64,000 nt of DNA from Orientallactaga sibirica (taxonomy: Eukaryota; Chordata; Mammalia; Rodentia; Dipodidae). The position numbers were made by a program, and so were the translations under genes. Below the pieces are notes generated by a model that saw only the letters and a program-made list of their open reading frames with translations, had not been told where the DNA came from and did no database searches. The stretch lies in assembly GCA_036365145.1 (NCBI GenBank), contig JAEOAD010000018.1:8202001-8266000 (forward strand), written 5' to 3'. Position 1 is the stretch's first letter, and each line of letters begins with the position of its first letter. Of the stretch, positions 57,895-64,000 are shown in pieces.

Positions 57895-58535
57895 TAAAAG
57901 GATTATAGTGATAGAATGAGCCTGGGAGAAAGAAGCAGAGAAGGATGACAGGAAGGGATATGTGACAAAGGGGCAGATTACAGAAGGTGAAAGGATGTGG
58001 AGGAGTAGGGGAGGTGAGAGGGGAGGAGATAAACAAAACAGTATGAATCAGAACCATAGAAACCTTCCCCTTAGCTAATTTAAAAATGTAAATCTCTTAA
58101 TAAGGTTAAGAGAGGCAAAAGCATAGTTTGAGTAGAAGCACCCTATAAGGGTGAACAGAGCTTTATCCTAAACCACAGGCTATTGCTGGTAAATCCCAGT
58201 ATCAGAATTGGGTTACTCCCCACAATGAGCTGTTGGGCAGGGAGGTACATGAGATACCCAAAATAATGTAGGCCTTTGTCAAAAGTACTTGGTTACCCAC
58301 CAGAACTAAATGGTAAGACACTACTGCTGAAGACACACCACAGGCTGCAGTCACAGGACATTGACAGATCATTCTGGCATTGAGATGGAAGACAGATCCC
58401 ACTGGCTTGATAGTAGAGTGCTAGAAAGTGCTATGTGAGCTGTTGGGAGATAATGGTCACCAACAGAGTAAACAAGCAGGAGATCCTGCAAGCTACAATA
58501 TCAAACAGCTGGGCAAACGTACACACCTGTGCAGT
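57895..58535 (+). mobile_element. L1 3'UTR, inverted relative to the ORF2 that follows
   Basis: It matches the reverse of 7860-8340 and parts of 51240-51700 (cagtatcagaattgggttac; ctactgctgaagacacacca). At about 58535 it passes into minus-strand ORF2 text. Confidence 0.75.
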
Positions 58536-58539
58536 AGTG

Positions 58540-58857
58540 GCATTCCCACCAGCAGTGGATGAGAGTTCCACTTTCCACACACCCTTGTCAGCATTTGTTT
58601 CCATTTGATTTTCTGATGACTACCATTCTGACTGGAGTGAGACTGAATCTCAAAGTGGTTTTAATTTACATTTCCCTAATGGGTAAAGATGCTGAATCTC
58701 TTTTTAGCTGTTTATTGTCCAATTTGTATTTTTTTTTCTTTTGAGAACTCTATTCAATCCCCTGCTATATATTTCCAGAAGATTATATGATTTTTTTATT
58801 GCTTAGTTATTTGAACTTTTTGTAAGTTGTAGATATTAAACCTCTGTTGGATATTGT
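58540..58857 (-). pseudogene. L1 ORF2 C-terminal part, left piece
   Basis: In reverse it is the cysteine-rich end of ORF2 (compare 41540-41830: tttccacacacccttgtcag). It stops at the LTR element at 58858 and continues at 61171. Confidence 0.8.
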
Positions 58858-59201
58858 TTAATTAAAGCTTACAAGTCTCCATCTACCTGGCTGGAGGAGG
58901 TGTTACTGGGGCTGGATCCTGGAGTCCAACCAAAGGTGTGTTTTGAGACAGGTATGAATTTCAGATCAAAGGTGTGCAGAGTAATCTGAGCCCTAGGGAT
59001 CCTGCTTGCTATATAGATTTGTGCTTGGTGCTTTTGGTTTTTGCTGGCTGTTTGGTTGTTTCTCTCTGAATGTGTGGAAGCAGCTTCTGTCATTGATAGA
59101 ACTTCCTCCTGGATCTGTAAGCTTGAAAGAAACCCCTTCCTCCCATAAACTGTACCTGGTTTGGATTTTCATCTCAGCAATGTAAAACTGACAACAGAAT
59201 T

Positions 59202-59220
59202 TGGTACCAAAGAGTAGAGG
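59202..59220 (+). other. Putative tRNA-Leu(UAA)-like primer binding site
   Basis: TGGTACCAAAGAGTAGAGG lies five bases after the LTR end. It shares TGGTACC with the complement of the tRNA-Leu(UAA) 3' end. Confidence 0.55.
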
Positions 59221-59711
59221 TGTTGCTGAGATGAATTTTACCATGTGGATTTGGTCTTTTGGAAGTTTTGTGCTGCAGATATGGGACAGAACTTGATACT
59301 CTGGACTACAGAAGCCAAAGAGAGCAGTAAGCTTAATTTTAATAAGCTATTTTGGTGAGAGAAGCAGCTAAGTGAAGAGAGAATTGTGTTGGATTATGAA
59401 CTTTCAAAGTGGAAGGAAAGACAGCAAAGAACTCTTGAGATTTGGAATTTGGCTACTGGGATAAAGACTGGCTGTGTTCTGCTGCTCATGCCCAGAGAGT
59501 TTGATCAGGGTTAAATTTAAAAGTAATGGACTGATATGCTTGGAGAAAGATGCAGAACTGAAAGATACAAGGTTTAAAGTTACTAACATAGAGACAGATT
59601 TTAGGTTACTGAAGCTACTAAGGATGGCCCAACTACTTTACTTTGCAACAATGGAAAGGTACCTGAAGTGTTTCCACCCAGGAAAGAATGAATGGTAAAA
59701 ATATAAAGTCA

Positions 59712-59972
59712 TTTTTATTTTTTATTTTTGAGGCAAGCCCAACAGACTGGTCTTTTTTTATGACAACAAGACAGAGACAGAGAGAGAATTGGCACACAAG
59801 GGCCTCCAGCTACTAGAATCGAACTCCAAACGTATGCACCACCTTGTGTGCATGTGTGACCTTGGCATGCATCACCCTATGCATCTGGCTTACATGGGAT
59901 CTGGGGAGCTGAACATGGGTCCTTAGGCTTTGCAGGCAAGTACCTTAACCACTAAGCAACCTCTCTAGCCCA
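59712..59972 (-). mobile_element. DIP/B2-superfamily SINE in the MaLR-like internal region
   Basis: Reverse copy, ending cttaaccactaagcaacctc tctagccc. Moderately diverged. Confidence 0.85.
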
Positions 59973-60533
59973 AGCAAACTCTATTGAAAGGAGATGACTG
60001 AAGGGAAGAAACCTGATCTTCAATGTCAAGATTTATTTCCTCTCTGGATAAACATATGGCTCTGTCACTGCAGACCTGGTATTGACTGTGGAAGAATGAA
60101 AAATACATGGAAGTGGGTCATGAAGTGAACATGGTTCCAGGAGCCACTGCCGAGATGTGGCATTTGAGGAAGGGTGCAATGTCCCTGGTAGAGAGACCAT
60201 TGAGGGCATTATAAGATGGATTGTGATTTGCAGTGGAGACCCAAAGATGTTTTGGATATACCAGGACTGTACAGAGAGACTACCATGAAGCACTGCTGGC
60301 AATGGAAGTTTTCCATGGCTACTAGACCAGCTAGAGGAATGAAAATTAGAAATCCAGATACCTTTGTCATTGATTATGGATGTTTGACTTGAACTGAAGA
60401 TGTCTGATGTTTACATTGGCCCATTCTTATCTTGTTATGTATTGTAACAATGTAAATGTTTAATCTGTGTCATTGCATCATTATATGTTGGAAGTATTTC
60501 ACTTGTTTTGATTTTTCAGATCTCACAATTAAG

Positions 60534-60697
60534 TTTTGTTTTTTTGTTGTTGTTATTTCAAGATAAGGTCTTGCTCTAGCCCAAGCAGGCCTGGAATTCA
60601 CTATGTAGTTTCAAGCTGGCCTCAAACTCATGGTGATTCTCCAACTCTGCCTCCCTCCTGAGTGTTGAGATTAAAGGCCTGTGCCACCACACACAGA
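60534..60697 (-). mobile_element. B1-type SINE in the MaLR-like internal region
   Basis: T-rich start, ggcctggaattcactatgta, gagattaaaggcctgtgcca. Confidence 0.88.
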
Positions 60698-60797
60698 CAG
60701 TCTTAAAGTTGGTAAAGCTTATGGGATCATTGAAGTTGGACTGAATACAATTTACAATGTGAGATGGTCATGAGTGTAGTGGGTGCCAGGGGTGGAA

Positions 60798-61171
60798 TGT
60801 AGTAGTTTGAATATATATCCCTCATAGACTCTGGTGTTTTATTAAAGCTTGTAACTTGGGTCTCAGGCTGCCTGGCAAGAGGAGGTGGCACTGGACACAT
60901 CCTGAAGTGTTTGGGGGATGATATGAGTTCCAGCCCAAAGTTATGCAGAGCAGTCTGAACTCGAGGGGGAGGATTCCTGTTTGCTGTAGGTTTGTGCTTG
61001 CTGCTTTTGTTTTTTGCTGGCTGGCTGTTTGTTTCTGCTTGGATGTATGGAAGCAGCTTTTTCCACCATTGACAGAATGTCCCCCTTGAATAAGCTTGAA
61101 ATAAACCCCTTCCCTCCCATAAACTGTGTCTAGTTTGAATGTTCATCCCAGCAATGTGAAAATGACTACTC
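60798..61171 (+). repeat. 3' LTR of the plus-strand MaLR-like element
   Basis: It begins TGTAGTAGTTTGAATATATA. It contains tgaaataaaccccttccc (AATAAA) near its end and closes near aatgactact. The exact last base is not certain. Confidence 0.78.
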
Positions 61172-62159
61172 CAGATGTATAGATGGCAAAGATTTTCACC
61201 TATTCTGTAGGTTATCTATTACCTCCATTGATGGTTTGTGTATCTGTACAGTAGCATTTTAGTTTCATAAGGTCCCAAAGCTTGTTTTTCTTTATGTTTT
61301 TTTAATTTCTTGGGCCACTGGGGTCTTATTCAGAGTCTTTTCTTAAAGAGACTTATTTATCTCAGAGTATTCTCCCTACTTTTGCTTCAGTCATTTTTAG
61401 TTTCCATATATTGAAGTACTTGATCCATTTGGACTTGATTTTTGTATAGGGAGAGAGAAAAGGATCCAGATTCATTCTTCTACATGTGGTTTTCTAATTT
61501 CTCTAGCACCATTTGTTGAAGAAGCTATCTTTTCTCCACATTTTTGGCCTCTTTGTCAAAGATCTGGGTAGCTATAATTACTAGAATTTATAAATCAATC
61601 TTGTTTTCTATTCTATTCATCTACATTTCTGTTTTCATGACAGTACTGTACTGTTTTTATTACTATGGTTTTGTAGTATATACTGAAACCAGGTATGGTG
61701 ACAATACCAACAGTATTCCTTTTGCTGAGGCTATTTTTGGCTATTCCTTGTCTTTTTGCTTTCTCATAAATGTTGAGACTATTGTTTTTTCTACCTCTAA
61801 AGAATGTTGCTGAAATTTAGATTGGAATTGCACTGAATCTGAATATTGCTTTTGATAGGATGGCTATTTTTACAATGTTAACTCTTTTGATTTATAAGCA
61901 TGAGAGGTCTTTCCATTTCTTCATGTCTTTCACAATTTTTTTCTATAGTGTTTTTTTAAGTTTTCATTGTCTGGGTCTGCACTTCCTTGGTTACGGATAT
62001 TCTAAGATTTTTAATGTTTTGTGGCTAAACAACACAGCTTCCCTGAATTCTCTCTCTATATGTTTATCATCAGTATATGTGAAGGCTACTGATTTTTGTG
62101 TGTTGATTTTATTTTATATCTTGCCACTTTTTTAAAGCACTTATTGCCCCTAAGGGGGA

Positions 62160-62397
62160 GGTTTTTTTTTTTTTTTTTTTTTTTGTAAAAGGTTTTATTT
62201 TAAAAATTATTTATTTGAGAGAGAGAAATAGGCAGGAAGAGAAAGAGAGAGGGGGCCAGGGCCTCCAGTCACTGCAAATGAACTCCAGGTGTGTTCGTCC
62301 CCTTGTGCATCTGGCTTACGTGGGTCCTGGGGAATCAAGCATGGGTCCTTTGGCTTTGCAGGCAAGCAACTTAAGCACTAAGCCATCTCTCCAGCCC
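62160..62397 (-). mobile_element. DIP/B2-superfamily SINE in L1 ORF2
   Basis: It begins with about 24 T at 62163-62185 and ends ctaagccatctctccagccc. Confidence 0.92.
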
Positions 62398-62552
62398 AGC
62401 CTTAGGATTTTTATGTTGGAGACTTTAGGACATTTATGTGGAATACAGTGTTGTCAAGTATTTCCTATTGGAAACATTTTCATTGGTATTTGTTGTTAAC
62501 ATCTCCTTTTTCATTTCTACTTTTGTTGATTTGAGTCATCTCCTTTCTTCTT

Positions 62553-62748
62553 TTTGAAAATATTTTATTTTTCTTTATTTATTTGAGAGAGAGAAATAGG
62601 CAGGCAGGGAGACAGAGAAAGAGAGAGACAGAATGGGCATGCCAGGGCCTCCAGTCACTGGTAATAAACTCCAGATGCATGTACACCCTTGTGCATCTGG
62701 TTTATGTGGGTCCTGGGCCCCTTAACCACTAAGCCATCTTTCCAGGCC
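62553..62748 (-). mobile_element. DIP/B2-superfamily SINE with target duplication
   Basis: Reverse copy, with a short internal deletion in the head part. ctcctttcttctttt flanks both sides. Confidence 0.92.
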
Positions 62749-64000
62749 CTCCTTTCTTCTTTTGATCAATATGGCCAGCTCTTCCTTTCATAATTTTTTT
62801 TATTTTTTTCATATCCAATTCATTCATATCTGCTCTGACCTTGATTATGTTTTTATGACTGGTACTTTGGGGTTTGAATTGTTTGTTTTTCCAAAGCCTT
62901 CAGACAGATGGTTAAATTATTAACTTGAGATTTACTGTTGTAATGTAGGCATTTAGTGCTATGTTAACTTCCTTATTTGGACTGTCTTGTGTCCCATATG
63001 TTTTGGAATGTTGTGTTTTCATGGTTATTCAATGTTAGAAATTTTTTTCTTTCCTTTCTGATTTCTTCAGTGATCCATTCATTTTTTTAATAGTGAGTTG
63101 TACAATCTCCAGATAGTGTATTTTCTATTGTTTCTCTTGTCATTTATTTCTAGCTTTATTACATTATGGTCAAATATAATACAGGGAGTTACATCAATTT
63201 TCCAAAATTTGTGAAGACTTGTTTAGTATTTTAGTATATGATCTATTTTAGCAAAAGTTCTATAATATACTGAGAAGAATGTGTATTCTGTAAACTCAGG
63301 GAAATGTTCTTAAAATTTATCTATTAAGTCCATTTGACCCATGGTGCTGCTTAGCTACATTATTTCTCTGTTTAGTTTTCCTGTCCATTGATGAGATTGG
63401 GGTATTAAAGTCTCTGACTATTATTGTTTTGGGGTTTGCTTCTAATTTACTTTCTATTAGACTTTGCTTTATAAAATTTGGTGCACCTGTGTTTATTGGG
63501 TATAAATTTATGGTTGTAATATTCTCTTGTTGGATTATCCCCTTAATGAGTATAAAATGGCCTTCTTTATCTCTTTTGATTATTCTTGATTTAATGACTT
63601 TTGTCAGGTATTAGTATAACCACACCTGATTATTTTTTCCATTTGCTTAGAAAATCTTTTTCCATCCTTTAACCCTAAGATGGTGCCTATCTTTAACGGT
63701 AACATGGGTTTCTTATAGATAGCAAATGGATGGAAATTGTTTTCTTATTTAGCCTGTGAACCACTGTCTTTTGATTGGAAAGTTGAATCCATTTATGTTC
63801 AGAGTAATAACTGTGAGGTGTAAATTAATCCCTGACAAATTGAAGACTTTATGGAGTATGGTATTTTCTTGAACTTCATATACCTTCATGTCTCTTCTAG
63901 TTTTGATGACTGTTTTTGCCTCCTGTAGCATCTTGCATATGTTTCATCATCTCTTTTCTTTCACGTTCTATTATGAGGGATAACTGTGCTGGGTATAGTA

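Larger units (their letters stand above)
58858..61171 (+). mobile_element. MaLR/ERVL-like LTR retrotransposon, non-autonomous
   Basis: A 5' LTR (58858-59196, its first 50 or so bases missing), internal sequence without coding frames, and a 3' LTR (60798 to about 61171) sit inside a minus-strand L1. The two LTRs share attaaagctt, tttgtgcttg, ctgtaagcttgaaag-type text and the ccccttcc/cccataaactg end. After the 5' LTR comes TGGTACCAAAGAGTAGAGG (59202-59220), a primer-site-like sequence related to the one at 3157-3174. A reverse DIP SINE lies at 59712-59972 and a reverse B1 at 60534-60697. Confidence 0.82.
61172..64000 (-). pseudogene. L1 ORF2, continuing past the window
   Basis: It resumes the minus-strand L1 text (agatgtatagatggcaaaga) and runs through the RT to the endonuclease, reaching NVITLNINGFNFPIKRQ-like text at 63760-63800, the ORF2 start. 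Bases after 63800 are therefore the inter-ORF region and ORF1. It is broken by two reverse DIP SINEs and many frame changes. In the RT region the part equivalent to 43500-44400 is absent around 62150, so there is an internal deletion. It is an old copy. Confidence 0.82.

Noticed and set aside
60727..61146. 139-codon minus-strand frame
   Set aside because: It is antisense across a MaLR-like LTR. The composition is not protein-like and no match was recognised.

Overview
This window is a stretch of rodent nuclear genome, most probably from a jerboa-like dipodoid. Three things point there. It is full of 7SL-derived B1-type SINEs. It also carries many copies of a tRNA-derived SINE with a B2-superfamily head (ggctggagagatggcttag) and a (CT)n/(AAAT)n tail, which fits the DIP elements of Dipodoidea. 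L1 copies of several ages are interleaved with class III (MaLR/ERVL-like) LTR elements. The species assignment is inference from repeat type. No intact protein-coding gene, tRNA gene, CRISPR array or microbial feature was found. Almost every open frame of 60-290 codons is either a piece of L1 ORF1/ORF2 or a chance frame in a repeat.

Layout: 1-6310 is a plus-strand L1 (ORF2 and a long 3'UTR) split by a minus-strand LTR retrotransposon at 1564-3544, which has a perfect 5-bp target duplication. 6690-9830 is a patchwork of L1 fragments. 10300-10985 is an L1 5'UTR/ORF1 piece. 11360-13485 is mostly SINEs. 13740-15700 is the 3' end of a minus-strand endogenous retrovirus (LTR, polypurine tract, broken env). 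17150-23300 is a plus-strand L1 with both ends kept and the reverse-transcriptase core deleted. 23320-28083 is unassigned sequence with SINEs. 28268-31586 is a nearly perfect 1.66-kb head-to-tail duplication of mainly unique sequence. 31800-38210 holds L1 and LTR fragments with many SINEs. 38211-39672 and 48235-52440 are the two halves of one old plus-strand L1. They are separated by a B1, a processed pseudogene of the mitochondrial ribosome recycling factor MRRF, and a near-complete minus-strand L1 that itself contains a younger L1 insertion. 53990-57890 is unique, non-repetitive and AT-rich. 57890-64000 is an inverted L1 pair split by a plus-strand MaLR-like element at about 58858-61171.

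Nothing here works as an operon or pathway. The biology is retrotransposition: L1 machinery supplied the SINEs and the MRRF copy, and successive insertions record their relative ages. The best items are the 1.66-kb tandem duplication, the MRRF retrocopy with its unusual 3' break, the two LTR elements with a tRNA-Leu(UAA)-like primer site, and two unique blocks that look like candidate conserved non-coding sequence. I found no convincing previously undescribed system.
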